Shown here one piece after another: positions 1 through 12,108 of a stretch of 64,000 nt of DNA. The stretch's first letter is position 1; every line of letters begins with the position of its first letter. Location of the stretch: the NCBI GenBank assembly GCA_951804985.1, contig OX638132.1, forward strand, positions 16,907,529 through 16,971,528, in the 5' to 3' direction. Both the position numbers and the translations under genes were made by a program. The notes beneath the pieces are model-generated. The model saw nothing but the letters and a program-made list of their open reading frames with translations. It did no database searches and was not told the DNA's origin. The DNA comes from Dryomyza anilis. Taxonomy: Eukaryota > Arthropoda > Insecta > Diptera > Dryomyzidae.

Positions 1-239
1 TATTTAAAAAATATGTATTTATATTTTATATATAAAAAAAAACAGTTCTTTATTGTTTTGGAAAACTATATGAATGAATATTAATATGAGATTTTTTGAT
101 TTACAAAAATATATAAGGTAAAACTTCAAGAAAAATATACATTTAAATATATATGTACATAAACTTGTAGAAGTGTCTAACAAAAATATTTTCCTAATGA
201 TGTAGTACACCACTTCGTTGATTTTCCGTTGAATCACAT
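1..239. other. AT-rich sequence, no feature seen
   Basis: Short AT-rich stretch with poly-A and poly-T runs. The only open frames are low-complexity and F/I/Y-rich, as expected by chance in AT-rich DNA. Confidence 0.5.
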
Positions 240-1380
240 ATTAATCAGACCAAGCAAACATTTTTAGTCTTTTAAGATTCCTAAATGTGTCATATTTATG
301 AGTGTTATCCTCTTAAAAGAGTCTTAAAAGGCTCCTGACCCCTGGGTAGAGGGCACAATTTTATGAGCCCAAAAACACTCATATTTATGAAACTTGATTA
401 CTCCTAAAACAATCATATATGAGTACTTAAAAGAGCCAAAAAAGGCTCCTATTTTATGATCCCAACACACTCACATTTATCAGACTTTTATTGCTCCTAA
501 AACACTCATATATGAGCACTTAAAAGAACCCAAGAAGACTCCCGACCCCTGGGTAGAGGACACAATTTTATGAACCCAAAAACTCTCAGATTTATAAGAC
601 TTTTATTACCCCTAAAACAGTCATATTTGAATACTAAAAAAATAGCTCCAAAAGTCTACAGAAACTTGGGTAGCGGACACGCTTTAAAGAGCGCAAAAAT
701 ACACGTATTTCTGATCGTTTTAAAATATTCTTAAAACTTTCACATTTTTGAGATTTTCTAGACACCACAATTACTTCATTATTGGAGTGTTTTTTTTGTG
801 TCTGAAATGAATCCAACATAAGAATTTTCATGTTTTTCTTAGTCCAGACATCCGTGAGAAAATGCATTCATTTCAAAAAAAAAATTATTAAATATGTAGG
901 TTTGTCTGTTGAAATTACAATAATAAATTGAATTTTCATTTGAATTCAAATTCAAAATGAATATTAGTATATGAATTTTATTTAAACTCCCTTTTCTGCG
1001 TGCTCCTAAAATACTCTTTAATTTGATGATTTTATGAGTTTCATTTGAGGGGGCTCCTAAAGCGCTCACGAATGAGACTCTTTTCTGAGACAAATTTTGG
1101 AGCGTTCCTAAAACATTCTAAAACATAGAACATTTATGAGTCTATTTTCTGAGCGCTCAGAAACAATTTTATTTTTTATACTTTTAGTAGTCTAATTTAT
1201 GAGGGCTCCTAAATAACTCCAAAATATGAATCTTTTTGAGTAATGTTTTTGAGAGCTCCGAAAACAATCTTAAATGAGATACTTTTATGAGTCATTTCTC
1301 TGAGGGCTAATAAAACACTCAATAGTTGGTAATAAGACTCCAATTTAAGAGCGCTCATAAATTGCTTAGTGAGTATAATC
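240..1380. repeat. Degenerate tandem repeat block, about 207-bp period at its start
   Basis: The block is built from variants of a short motif around CTCCTAAAACACTCATATTT followed by ATGAG. A longer unit containing GACCCCTGGGTAGAG occurs at about 332 and again at about 539, a 207-bp period with few differences. Later units, to about 1380, are more diverged but keep the 'GGGCTCCTAAA...ACTC...ATGAG' pattern. No coding potential is seen. It is probably an old satellite-like or transposon-internal repeat. Confidence 0.6.
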
Positions 1381-2039
1381 AGAATATCAGAAAGAGTTTA
1401 TATATTACACTCTGCTCTTCTGTTTCTAATAATAATAGTTTGGATGTGCATGTTACATTTGTATTCAAAGCTGCATAGTTGCCAACTTTTGTATTCGCGT
1501 TCCTATATTCAAAATTAAATGGAGTTGACGGGAAACTGAAACTGAATAGTGATGCCAACTAATTAAGTCTTCTCCCATCAAATCGTGTCGGTCAATTTCA
1601 TGGGTCTGCTTGTGTTTTTTTTTTATACCTGCGCACTTTTGCAGTTGTCCGTCGTGAGTGTGAATTCTTAAAATAATTTAAAAAATTTCAAAAAAAACGC
1701 AATGTGTAGCCAACAAACTTGTTTATACCTGCACTAATTTCAAACAATTGCAAAATAATTGAACAACAATACATTTTCTGCAATATGTAGAGAACAAATT
1801 TCAAATATATGATGTAGCAAAATGAAGTAAAATAAATACAAATGTATTTAAAATATAACAAAATGTACTAAAATAACATCACAAGACATTAATGTAGTAT
1901 AATTTACTATATTAATTTGTTCGGTGTATAGAAAAAATTATGATATTGATAGCAAACTATCAAAGTATTTAAAATAATTTAAAAAATGGTTTATTCGGAA
2001 TTTTCGAATTCATTGTCACTTTGGTAGTATTTTCAACAA
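1381..2039. other. AT-rich non-coding sequence
   Basis: No gene or well-defined repeat is recognised. The stretch about 1815-1930 (many AAATAAATAC/AAATGTA words, ending TTCGGTGTA) resembles sequence near 21098-21170 that begins ACACCGAACAAAATA. The two may be ends of one small TIR family, but I cannot define a complete copy. Confidence 0.35.
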
Positions 2040-2960
2040 AACCGATAGTATTTTCTACTGGGTGCACGGCTTTTTGTCACTCTGTTGGTGTATGAGCGAG
2101 CGCAAAATTGTTCAAAAATTAAAAAAAAAATGATAACCCCTTCGGCAACCCAGTTCCAATTTACAGCGCACGCACACAAGCACTGGCGCGCACTAGTCGC
2201 AGTTTCAACGGCATAAAAAAAAGAAAAGCCCGCGCGTTTAATGCATAGAAAAAAGCCAAAAGAAAAAATTAGGAAACATTCTGCATTTTTTCCGTTTTTC
2301 ACATTTTTTTTCACAATTTTTGCATTTTTTTTGTTCCCTTTTTATTTATTTTTTTGAGATTTTTCTTTTTTAACGTTGACGTTTGGTGGCTACTCACACC
2401 CTTGGCGGTTATACGGGCTGTTGTGCCGGTGGTTTGTATGAGCAGAAATCGTGATGCGGTCCATGTATCTGTCCAGTTTTCGTCTACTTTGTGCTGTTCT
2501 GCTGCTTGGCGCAATTTTTATTTTTGTATCCTTCACATAACCAAATTTTTTTCTATCTCTTTTAGCAACACAATTTTTTTTGGGATTTTTCTGTTGCTAA
2601 ATTTTGTACGTTTTTTTTATTTTTTGCAATTTGAACGTAGAGCGCATTTTTTCCCTGTCTGGTTCTATTGATTTTTTCCGCGTTTGAAAAGGGTTTCATA
2701 GTGTGGCAGGGGTGGGGTGGTTGATTGTGGGTTGTCGACGGCACTGGTCGCGGTTGGTATTGGTTTTGGTGTTCCAAACGACAACAACAAGAAGAAAACC
2801 CACCGCCTGCTGCTGGAGTGGTCTGAGTTTAGAATTTGAATATTCAACCTTTTGTGCTGCTGCTGCAGTTGTTGCCGCTGCGGTTCAGCTGGACATCGGT
2901 TATGTGTTTTGGGGCATTTTTATTCAATTTCAATATAGCATTTATGCTTAAATAATTCGC
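2040..2960. other. GC-enriched CTG/T-tract island, possible promoter or UTR
   Basis: This segment stands out from the AT-rich surroundings. It has CG-containing words (GGCGCGCAC, CCGCGCG), CTGCTGCTGCAG near 2857-2868, GTTGTTGCCGCTGCGG, and long T tracts. Open frames exist on both strands (for example minus 2847-2665 and plus 2703-2951), but they are Q/T/P- or F-rich and have no recognisable domain. The composition matches the GC-enriched sequence upstream of the coding exon at 59139-59468. It could be a non-coding first exon, promoter or enhancer of a neighbouring gene, possibly the same minus-strand gene. This is inference from composition only. Confidence 0.35.
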
Positions 2961-3529
2961 ATTTAACTAGAAGCATTATTTATTTGAACGATACATCAAC
3001 TACTTTCTGACCATTCTATAAAATAGAAACAGTTATGTTCAATATTCGTGAAAAAAAGTATTGATTACGGATTTAAAAAATATTATTTATAATTAATTAG
3101 ATATTATTTGCAAATATCTAAACATTTTAAAAATTAAAATAATTTTCTTTAGATTTTCTACAAACCGCAATTTTCTAAATCGATCAAAAAATGATTATTT
3201 GTCGATGTAAAACGGAAAATTTTAAGTGAATTATAAGACTTGTCAAAAAATAAAATCTAAAGAAATAAAATTTGATTATCTAAAATAAAAACATTTTCGA
3301 GTTTATATTTTATGTTCGTTACCGATTCCATATCTGTATCGACTAAAACGTGCGATTTCATTCGATTTTTATTGTACAAATGTTACTTTTATTTCATATT
3401 TTAAATATCTTAATAAAAACCTTTACCGTTATACGTTGCTTATTGGAAAATTTTGAAGTTTTAGACAATTTTTTAATTATTTATTTAATATTTATGATCT
3501 AACGATAATGAAGAAAACGATCAAGTGAC
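2961..3529. other. AT-rich non-coding sequence
   Basis: No open frame, RNA or clear repeat is recognised here. Confidence 0.4.
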
Positions 3530-4210
3530 CTCATATCGTCAGTTTGATGACAAAGGGGGACAAAAAGACAAAACCAATAGGACGAATTTGAAAAATTTAA
3601 AATCTTGTCATGCCAAAAGGGCGAATCTTTTCGTTTTTTCGCCATAACTTTTTATTGGTATAACATAAAATAGTGGTGTAAAGGAATTTATTGTTTGTTT
3701 TTAAAGCAACTATAGTTCTGCATCATAAATTAAAAATATTTTGCCAAACATTAATTTGCCATTTGTTATTTGTAGGAAATTTTTTTTGACAAATATTTGT
3801 AATTAATAATGCAGATAGGTGCTTTGAAAACCAACAATAATTGCCTTAACATCACAATATTATCTAGTACCATGAAAGAGTTATAGCAAAAAAACGAAAA
3901 GATTCGTCCTTTTGTCATGCCAAGATTTCCAATTTCTTCGTGCTATAATTTTTTATTAGTTCAAGATAATATAATGGTGTAAAGGTATTAATTATTTGTT
4001 TTTAAAGAACCTATCGATTGGCATCATTATTTAAAAATATTTTTCCAAACATTTTTTCCTGCAAATAACAAGTGGCAAATTAATGTTTGACAAAATATTT
4101 TTAATTATTGAAGCCAATAGATAGGTGCTTCAAAATGAAACAATTAATGCGAATTAATGCCTTAAAATTTCAAAATGCACATTTGCCCGTTTGGCATGAC
4201 AGTGACGATA
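3530..4210. repeat. Foldback repeat array (GCCAAAAGGGCGAATC family)
   Basis: Arms of one family alternate in orientation. The plus-orientation arm has GCCAAAAGGGCGAATCTTTT (about 3612), then 'CATAACTTTTTATTGGTA', 'GTGTAAAGG' and 'CTAT..TTCTGCATCAT'. Its reverse complement runs back from about 3815 to about 3925, ending ACGAAAAGATTCGTCCTTTT. A second, diverged hairpin follows at 3905-4205. The same family recurs at 21270-22010. No open frame is seen, so these look like non-autonomous foldback/MITE units in tandem. Confidence 0.65.
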
Positions 4211-4424
4211 TGTGAACCATTTTTTTAGATTAATACAGTTAACCCACTTTTGTAATTTTACAATTTTCAAACCGCCATGTTTTGGAAACCATAATATTCA
4301 GAGTTCCAACATTTTGCATATTTCTTTGATCAATACGAGAGAACTTTCATGCAATTTTTTATTAATTTCAAAGTGGATGATTTCCAAAAAACCCTAATGT
4401 TTTTCGTTGATTTTAAATGAAATA

Positions 4425-4775
4425 TCCCAAAAGTAAAACCAAAACAAAAGCAAACATAAAAACGAAATCACAAACAAAATGAAGCACAACCCCGTAAGAT
4501 ACACAAAAGCAAAAACGCAAACACAAAAACAAAGGCAAAACAAAATACAAAACAAAGAACAAATGGTAAAACAGAAATAGGGTCATATACAAATTCAAAG
4601 CAGAAACAAACAAAATCCGATACAAAAATAAATTTCAAAAACAAAATAGCAAAAATAAAATTAAAGAAATCATAAAAACGAAATCACAAATTAAATGAAA
4701 ACACAAACCCATAGGATACACAAAGGCAAACACAAAACCAACAACAAAAAAGGCATAAACAAAATCAAAAACAAA
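4425..4775. repeat. A-rich (CAAAA-type) repeat with 215-bp tandem duplication
   Basis: A/C-rich low-complexity DNA made of AAAACAAAAGC-like words. The string CATAAAAACGAAATCACAAA occurs near 4456 and again near 4671, each followed by ATACACAAA..GCAAA..CACAAA, giving a tandem duplication with a period of about 215 bp. The minus-strand open frame across it (4625-4413) is F/L/V/C low-complexity and not a gene. Confidence 0.6.
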
Positions 4776-5829
4776 AAGAACGCAAAAGAAGATATATATC
4801 TGTGGGCACAATGCATAACAGCATAACTCGACTTATGTCGTTATGTCGTGTGTACCGCCATCGTATTCCCGGTATTCGATTTAATATTGTGTCAAATTTT
4901 GGTGATATTCTCTTCTTTAGTTCAAAAGTTATAAGGGAAAAACATAACAGCATAACTCGTTTTGCCGCATTTTGCATATGAAATAACGACACAACTAGAC
5001 TTATGTTGTTATTACACACTCGAAAGTTGAACTGTCTGAGTAAAATTCCTAAGAAATCATAACAACATATCTTGACTTGCGTTGTTATTCCAAATTTTAA
5101 AATTATGTTTTTTATAAAAAATGTCCACCTTTGTCGTTATTCCAAATTTAAAAACGTTTTTCTTATAACTTAATTCGAGTTATGTCGTTATTCCAAAATA
5201 ATTTGTTGTTATATATTGAACATATCTCCACTTATGTTGCTATTCCAAAATTAGTTTTATTAAAAGTTAAAAAATAAGTCGACATATGCCGTTATTCCAA
5301 AAACAAAATATATACTAATTTACGACTTATTTTGTTATTCAATGGTAAAAATTCGCAAATTGTTCTTTAATCAGTTAATAGTATTAAAAGATTTAATTTA
5401 TATTAGTATAATTACTTAAGAAATAATTAAAAAATATTTTTGTAATTATATGTTTATGGTTTTGGTATTTGCATGTTTGATATTTTATTCTCCTTTCTGC
5501 TGTTGTTAATGCTTTAGATTTGTATTTTTGCAATAATTTTTGACATTTCTTTTGAATTTGATAATGTTTTCGCTTTTGATTTGTGCTTTTTCTTTTCACA
5601 TAATTTGGATTTAATTATGATGTTGTTTAAAAAATGTATATTGCATGGGAGAAGACAAGACTGCTGTCCTTTTATAGCCTATGTTATCTCTGAATACCAT
5701 AGTATCCTTGCGTATACATTTAAGTCAAATCGATTCGGCGGATTAGTGGCGCTCGAACCAATAGTCAGAAAGACAAAGATAATTTCAGTTATATATGAAA
5801 TAAAATAAAATGGCACAGCAGTTCTGAAG

Positions 5830-5915
5830 AATCTAGGCCGTTCTCTTTCCATCCATTTATGCTGAACATGTTTAATTTGTACTCAAATGGTAGGACCTAC
5901 AGTTGTAAGCAGTAT
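5830..5915 (-). repeat. tRNA-derived SINE fragment (diverged)
   Basis: The words AGGCCG...CTCT and TTTGTACTCAAATGGTAGGACC plus CTACAGTT match the body of the minus-orientation SINE copies at 42626-42923 and 62605-62911. Both ends are missing. Confidence 0.5.
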
Positions 5916-6369
5916 TGGTCAAAAATATCACAGTCATGAACTTGAACATACTTGGAAATTATTAAAATTATACTTCCGACAAACATCTTTAAAATATGAA
6001 ACAAATACCACAATTAAATGTGACTTAAATCGGATTAATTGCAAATACGTTTACTTGTATTAAATATTATGCAAATCTTAAAACACTTGAAGAATACTTG
6101 GAAAAGGTACTCTATTATAATTCGCTAAGTAAATTTTATTTAATTAAAATTAAAGCATTTTTCTGGTTGTACTTAGTCTTTGTATAGCCTTTCCCGCCAA
6201 AATTGTACAATGCCGTGAGTTTTTGTCGCTCGAACTATAATAGTGTAGGCACATTTAAAGCTAATAAGTGCGAATAATGAAAGAAGTTTTTAAATCGCCT
6301 AAACTAGTAGTGTTTCTAAAAATATACCTCGAGTCTTTTCATATACTTGTTTGCAGTGAGTATATTGTA

Positions 6370-6599
6370 GTTCGATTGGTTAGTACGTTGGACTACGATC
6401 GTGTTCGATGTCAGCAACTTTCAATATCTTTTTCAAAGAAAACATTTTTCTATACCTCTCGCCAGACAATATCAAACATCTGAAAGTAAAACCCCCCATG
6501 AATAAACATTTTTCCACGCCGGTCGGCTTCGGCGTTAAACAGTAGGTTCCATCACTATGAGTAAGGAGTAAAGTCTTCAAGACTAGCGCCAAACTAGTA
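6370..6599 (+). mobile_element. Old tRNA-derived SINE copy with target-site duplication
   Basis: The head resembles the tRNA-like part of the intact copy at 46316: an A-box-like GATTGGTTAGTACG, then GTTGGACTACGA and GTGTTCGATG where the B box should be. The tail keeps AGTAGGTTCCATCACT and AGACTAGCGCCAAACTA. TATATTGTA flanks it on both sides (6361-6369 and 6600-6608). It is heavily mutated, hence an old insertion. Confidence 0.7.
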
Positions 6600-7485
6600 T
6601 ATATTGTAAATAAAACAATTTCCTTTAGACGTCTTGTCTTTTTTAAAATATAACAAGAGTTTTGTTGATGGAAAATACTTCTGGTATTTTTACAAGGCAT
6701 AAATTCAAAATTAACGTCGGTGTTTCATATTTTTGATGTTTTTTAACACAATTAATAGAACTAATCACGACACGGAAATTATAGAATAGAAACTGATAAT
6801 TAGATTGACTTAAAATAATATATCTTAATAAAAATAAGTTATAAATCCATCTTTTTATGATAAACCAAAATGATGAATCGTAAATATTCCAAATAATGTT
6901 TGTAAAAATATATGGGAATTGACAGTAATAACGTTGTATAATTTCATAGTCAAATTTAAAGTATTCAAAGCTTATTATATAATAGTTATCCAAAAATTTT
7001 AATAAAATGTAGTAAATAATAAGGTTTTCTTTTTGTAAAGAATATTCAGTAATTTTAATATATTTAGTTTTATAATATTATCCTTGTTAAAGAAATATGA
7101 TTACATAAAATGAACCAATATTTAGTATGGTAAAACAACATAAATTTAGCATATTCGAAATTTTAGATTCGGCATAACAACATAAGTCGACATATGTAAT
7201 AACAACATAACAAGACTTATGCACATGAAATATAAATATTTCAATTTGGAATAACAACATTTAATACTAATTTCGCTATAAGTATTAGAATAATAAACAA
7301 TTTATAAAACTAGTATTTTCTACAAAATATGCTACTAATATGTGAGATATTTGCGCTGGTAAACCTTAAAAATCTTAATACAATTTTATGCTATAATTAG
7401 TTAAACCTTTAAAATGCTCTCCTGAAAAGTTGTAAAAAATGACTTATGTTGTTATTGCTTGAGACCACAGATATATAGGTATATT

Positions 7486-9605
7486 TAAATTTTAGTCCCT
7501 ATTACAATTGAAGTTCTCATCAAAGAACGGCTTTGGTACTCGGTTGTCCTTCGAGACAATCAATCCTCATTCATTCATTTCAATAACTTCGAACTGTACG
7601 AATAACAAGGAATAACAAAAATATACAGAATATAAATAGACTAAAAGTATGAAAATAGAACACAATCCTTTCGCCTTGCGAATCATGCGAATGACAACCA
7701 GGGCGCAGATAAAATATTGTTTACATCCCGCCGAGAAAAACACAGGAAAAATAAAAAAAAATGTGACAATTTTCAAGTTCTGCAAGTGCGCGTTTAAAGA
7801 AAGACAGCATAAAGAAGATGATAAATAAAATAAATAGAAAGTCAAGAAGAAATGTTTAATTTTAAAGTGGGTTGTGAAAACTCATAGGTTGGAAAAATTT
7901 GAACATTTAAAAAATAATTTGCAGCAGTTTGCGGGGAAAAAGGTGTCAATGATGGACAAAACAAACAAAGTATGACAACGTGGAGAACACAGAATAAAGT
8001 AAAAAACTAATTTTTAAACTCACTATGAACGATAAAATTAGATGAAGTAAGAATTATAATAATTGTAGTCGGAATTTGAATACATTAACTAGAATGAAAA
8101 TTAAAAGTGTTAACTGTTTAAAGTGGTTCAAAGTGCAAGGTTTTCGAAAATTTAAAATAAGTGGAAACATATAATTTTGAATACTATAACATCAGTTCTA
8201 TATATCTGAGCATTTACGAAATTAATAAATGAAGAAATCATCTATATTATTTTTCGATGGCTTACTCATCCTGTTTGAGGAAACATTCAGCCGACTTTTC
8301 CATTTAATTAATGCCATGGGCAGCGCCGACAAGAAGGGAGAAATATTATAATGAATGATGAATGGATACTCAACTTAGGACGCTGCAAAACTCTGATGAA
8401 ACTAATTTTCGTTAGAAGAACAAACGATAAAGTAGACGACGAAAAATATGATAATACACCGTTGAAAAAGAGCTCATATTTCTGATTAAGTTCAAGAACA
8501 TAAGGAATCATTAACCTCAACTGGCTGATGTTGGTATCGGGGTATTATACAGCGCAACAAAAATTATATATTTATATATATCCGCGTTCTTAGTATGATA
8601 AGTATTTCAATTTTATAATCAAGACTTTGAATTAATTTTTTTTAAGTTGTATAACGCACGATCGCACTATGGGTCAGAAACCGCATTAGCGTCTCATAAA
8701 TACTTTAGGTGAAAGTCATCAGAAATGAATGAAATAAACTGTTTTAGAAAGATAAATTATTGAATTTTCATAATTAAAAACATTTTTTGTACTATTTTTA
8801 GTTTAAGTATACGAAACACATGCTCTAACATGAAAAAGTATATATATTTTTAAAGATTTCTTTAAAAATATTTTGAAGTGCCTTTTTTCGAAATGTTTTG
8901 AGTCAAAAGTATATAATGTGGTACCATTTTAGAAAGAAATGATATTAAGCTTTCCAACACTGGTTTTAAAATTGCTATGATATGCTTATGTACACTATTA
9001 AAAAAAAAGAGTAGGTGCATATTTTGAATTCTTAAACTTATACTTTGGTGAAACTTTTAACTATCGCGCTGTTCCTCGTCGTAAGATTCTTTCCATTTTT
9101 GGAACAGAGTAAAATACAATCAATATCTAACTAAATACAAAAATTCACTCATTTTTTTACGAAATTCAAAAGTTACAGTTAAATATGTGGCAAAAAATTT
9201 ACATTTTCCAAAAAAAATTGAAATTTAATATATGGAATGTGCCACTGAAAGAATTCAAATCAAAATAAGGGACAAATTTTGATTTTTGTATAAGGGTGTC
9301 CTATTATCACGTACATAACCAAAAATATATAAGTATTATCATATTAAACTAACCACTATTCTTAAAGATTTGAATCCTCTGTTTCGGAAACAGAATTTTC
9401 TTGTCAATTTAAAAAATGTAAACATAATTCCTAGTAATTCTAGACAATTTTTAACAGCTAATTGCAATCAGTGACTTCCGAAACTTTGAGTACCAAAAGT
9501 GTAAAAAAATATAAAAAAAAACATTTTTTTTTCACAAAAAAGGAAAATAACTAAAAACCTTAAAAAAAATCTAGAAATTCAAATTGTACATCACTTTTTA
9601 TTTCG
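7486..9605. other. AT-rich non-coding sequence
   Basis: About 2.1 kb with no supported gene. The best open frames (minus 7845-7567 and 8520-8308) show no recognisable domain and no splice context. No RNA gene or clear repeat boundary was seen. Confidence 0.45.
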
Positions 9606-9890
9606 TAATAATAATAATAGTTTGGCGCTACAGTCCTATAAGTACTTAGGCCGAGGTCTCTCGCAATTTTGAGCTGTGCGTATTATATTTGTGCTCCAAG
9701 TGATGGGACCTACAGTTTAATGCCGAATCTGAACGGCGGGTGAGATCTTTTCATAGGCAATCTTTTACTCTCGTAGATTTGCCATTTACTGCCGAGAGAT
9801 AGCGCCGTACAGAAAAATGTTTCCATGAAAAGATGTTGTTAGCCCCAGTCTAGACTTGAACCTGGAACCCTTCGGCAGTCCGACGCACGA
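9606..9890 (-). mobile_element. tRNA-derived SINE copy, head end damaged
   Basis: Minus-orientation copy. It starts with the (AAT)n-type tail and TAGTTTGGCGCTACAGTCCT, then has AGGTCTCTCGCAATTTTGAG, GGGACCTACAG and GATGTTGTTAGCCCCAGTCT. The B-box region is AGACTTGAACCTGG. The A-box end of the tRNA-like head is lost after about 9888, so it cannot be transcribed from its own Pol III promoter. Confidence 0.8.
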
Positions 9891-10487
9891 ACATTTATTA
9901 TGGTTATTAATATTGTCAGACATAAAGTTATTTTAAGCAAAAAGAACGACCGGAATTATTCTCTGATATGTTACGATATAACTGTAAACTTAAGGAAAAA
10001 AAGTGTACATATACAAAAATTAAGAAAATTATCTGAGCTATCTTTCTAAACTATCAAAAAAAAAATAATTTGTACGCAAAAAGTATTTTTAGAAACAAAA
10101 TATAAGAATGTTCCGTCCGGACATTCCGGATGGTATATTCATGATTTATTATGAAAAATGCATACATTTTGTAAGTAAAGTTTAAATTTACAAATAAAGC
10201 ACATTATCTCATCTATTTTTTAAAATAATTCAAAAAATAATTTATATGCTAAATTGATTGACTTTTTGGAATTTCCATATGAATCTCGACGTGCACTTTT
10301 GTGACCACTATTTATTTATATTTTTTGATCTACCATTTGGAATTCACTTATATGTTTAGTCCTCTTTAAATACTACTTGCGCAAAAAATCAAGTAAATTA
10401 ATTAAATATTAATTATATTAATTAATTAGATATTAATGTTTCGAAGGTTCGAATGTCCCGTTCGGAACCCCAGGAAATGTCCATATC
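9891..10487. other. AT-rich non-coding sequence
   Basis: No gene, RNA or clear repeat is recognised. Confidence 0.4.
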
Positions 10488-10636
10488 TGTAGGGTATTTT
10501 TAGTCGGCTTAGACTATAATGTAGACTATAACTTTCATAATTATTACTAACTTTGTTACACCAACTATCACAATTTCTCTACTTCAAAACTTCCTCATGT
10601 GACCTAACCTTCGTTACTGGTTTTATTTAGATTCCG
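10488..10636 (+). repeat. mini-me-like element, 3' fragment
   Basis: The words TGTAGGGTATTTTTAGTCGG, CTTAGAC, 'CATGTGACCTAACCTTCG' and 'ACTGGTTTTATTTAGATT' align with the 3' part of the copies at 44763 and 55623 (minus). The 5' part with the (GTCY)n block is absent. Confidence 0.65.
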
Positions 10637-10729
10637 GTTTTTCTGAATTGAATTTTTTTTAATTCGTTGTACAAAGTGTGCCAGATATGTAAATGCTGTG
10701 GGTTTTTTATTATGTTATCACGAAAGCGA

Positions 10730-10784
10730 GAGTTCGGTCTAAGTTATTCAGGATTGTAGCGCCAAACTATTTATATTATTATTA
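10730..10784 (+). mobile_element. 5'-truncated SINE with perfect 15-bp target-site duplication
   Basis: Only the last roughly 55 bases of the SINE are present: GTTCGGTCTAAGTTATTCAG, GATTGTAGCGCCAAACTATT and an (ATT)n tail. TTATCACGAAAGCGA flanks it exactly at 10715-10729 and 10785-10799. Perfect flanking repeats around a 3'-end-only copy are the mark of target-primed reverse transcription that stopped early. Confidence 0.85.
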
Positions 10785-11149
10785 TTATCACGAAAGCGAT
10801 GACACTATAAAGAATCATGGGCACTAGCATGTGAAAATAATTTAGTAGTTCTTGTGACATATAATTAAGTATATGTCTAATTAGTATAGTATAATTTAAT
10901 AGATAGATTATGAAGGTGTAAAATAGAAACCAGTTTTTTTTTTCAATTTTCAAAATGTTTGTGTTTATTGACCAGGACACGTAAGGCCCTTAATAAAATT
11001 TTAATTTGAAACAATTAGTTAATAGTTGTTCCGGTGGAAAGTATAATTTACGATGAGATGAATCATTTTGCGAAATGGGGATCAAAACGTCATGCAAATA
11101 CTGTAAAAAAATCGAATACGCACACCTTTTTACCAAATGTACATTTGTG

Positions 11150-11715
11150 TTTTCCGAAAGCCAAAAATTGCTTTAAAACAAAGCAATGTCTGTCTGTCTG
11201 TTGAAATCACGGTTGCAGAAAAACTAGAAAAGCCATTTCAATGAAACTTTTCAGTGAGATTACTTGTACTCCTGCGCTGTCTGACATTGAAAATGGTCAT
11301 GATCGGTTGATTTGCACCTGTGAACCGACCACTTCAAATACCTCATATAACACTGACGGGTGAATTTTTCTACGGGTGAATTTTTCTTTATACTGCCCGA
11401 AGTTAACTTGCTCAAGTCTATACATAATTTTATGACCAAATATATAAAAATAATATTTTTTTTGAACGAACCGACTTGTGCTACCCGAAATAAAAAAAAT
11501 CGAAAACAGTACATTAACCAATATGGGTACTCAAATGAAAGGAAATGCTGTCAAGATTTCAAATTTGCAGTTATTTTCAGGGACCTCTGAACCACGTCAA
11601 AAGGCAACCATACACATTTTTTCAAATATGTATAGGATATTTATATTTGGTTTAGTCCGAATATAACTTTCATAATTCATATTAACCATCAAAAGTTCCC
11701 TACTTCAAACTCCAG
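11150..11715 (+). repeat. mini-me-like element, diverged copy
   Basis: It has a (GTCT)n core near 11186 (TGTCTGTCTGTCTGTTGAAA), then ATCACGG, ACCTGTGAACCGACCACTTC, CGAACCGACTTGTG and ATATGGGTACTCAAATGAAA in the same order as the better copy at 44763. The 3' part (GGATATTTATATTTGGTTTA, then GTCCGAATATAA) also matches. It lies directly upstream of the modSP promoter. Confidence 0.65.
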
Positions 11716-11996
11716 TACTTTTGTTTATTATAATTTCTTAATTCAAATTTATCATTATTTGTAGTAATAAATATACATTATGTCGTTTTCTAAGTATAAT
11801 ATGTTTCACACTCAAAACATAATGGCACCATCTGTTGTGGTGCAGTAAGAAGCTAATATAAATTTATCGTCGAGCTTATTCTCTTAAAAAATAGAGTTTT
11901 TTTGGTTAAATATATTACGCCAAAACTCACTCTCTTTCACTCTTCTCATTATTGTTTGATATTTGATAATAATTTTTAAAATATTTGCAACAGCAG

Positions 11997-12030
11997 TCAG
12001 TCGTATTTCAAACTTTCGAAGTCTTGGATA
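11997..12030 (+). promoter_or_regulatory. modSP: Inr + DPE core promoter of modSP
   Basis: TCAGTC at 11997-12002 fits the Drosophila initiator TCAKTY, with the +1 A at 11999. Exactly 28 bases on, GGATA at 12026-12030 fits the downstream promoter element RGWYV at +28 to +32. A weak TTTTTAAAATA lies about 25 bp upstream. This would give a 110-base 5' leader before the ATG at 12109. Transcription from here is inferred from motif spacing only. Confidence 0.5.
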
Positions 12031-12108
12031 TGTATTATAAAACGGTTCCTGAATATTGAAATAAAATTATTTCGATAAAGTTTTTATAGTCTTTCATATC
12101 TAAAGAAT

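Larger units (their letters stand above)
4790..7485. mobile_element. Composite with inverted subterminal repeats, foldback-type candidate
   Basis: The left flank (4790-5340) carries about seven degenerate copies of a motif like GACTTATGTTGTTATTCCA. The right flank (7130-7480) carries the inverted form, GGAATAACAACAT and CATAACAAGACTTATG. The outer ends also match in inverse: TATATATCTGTGGGCACAA near 4792 against ACCACAGATATATAGG near 7463. This organisation, long inverted flanks made of short tandem repeats, is that of Foldback/Galileo-like elements. No transposase is visible in the 1.8-kb centre, which holds two old SINE copies. It may instead be two oppositely oriented repeat blocks. Confidence 0.45.
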
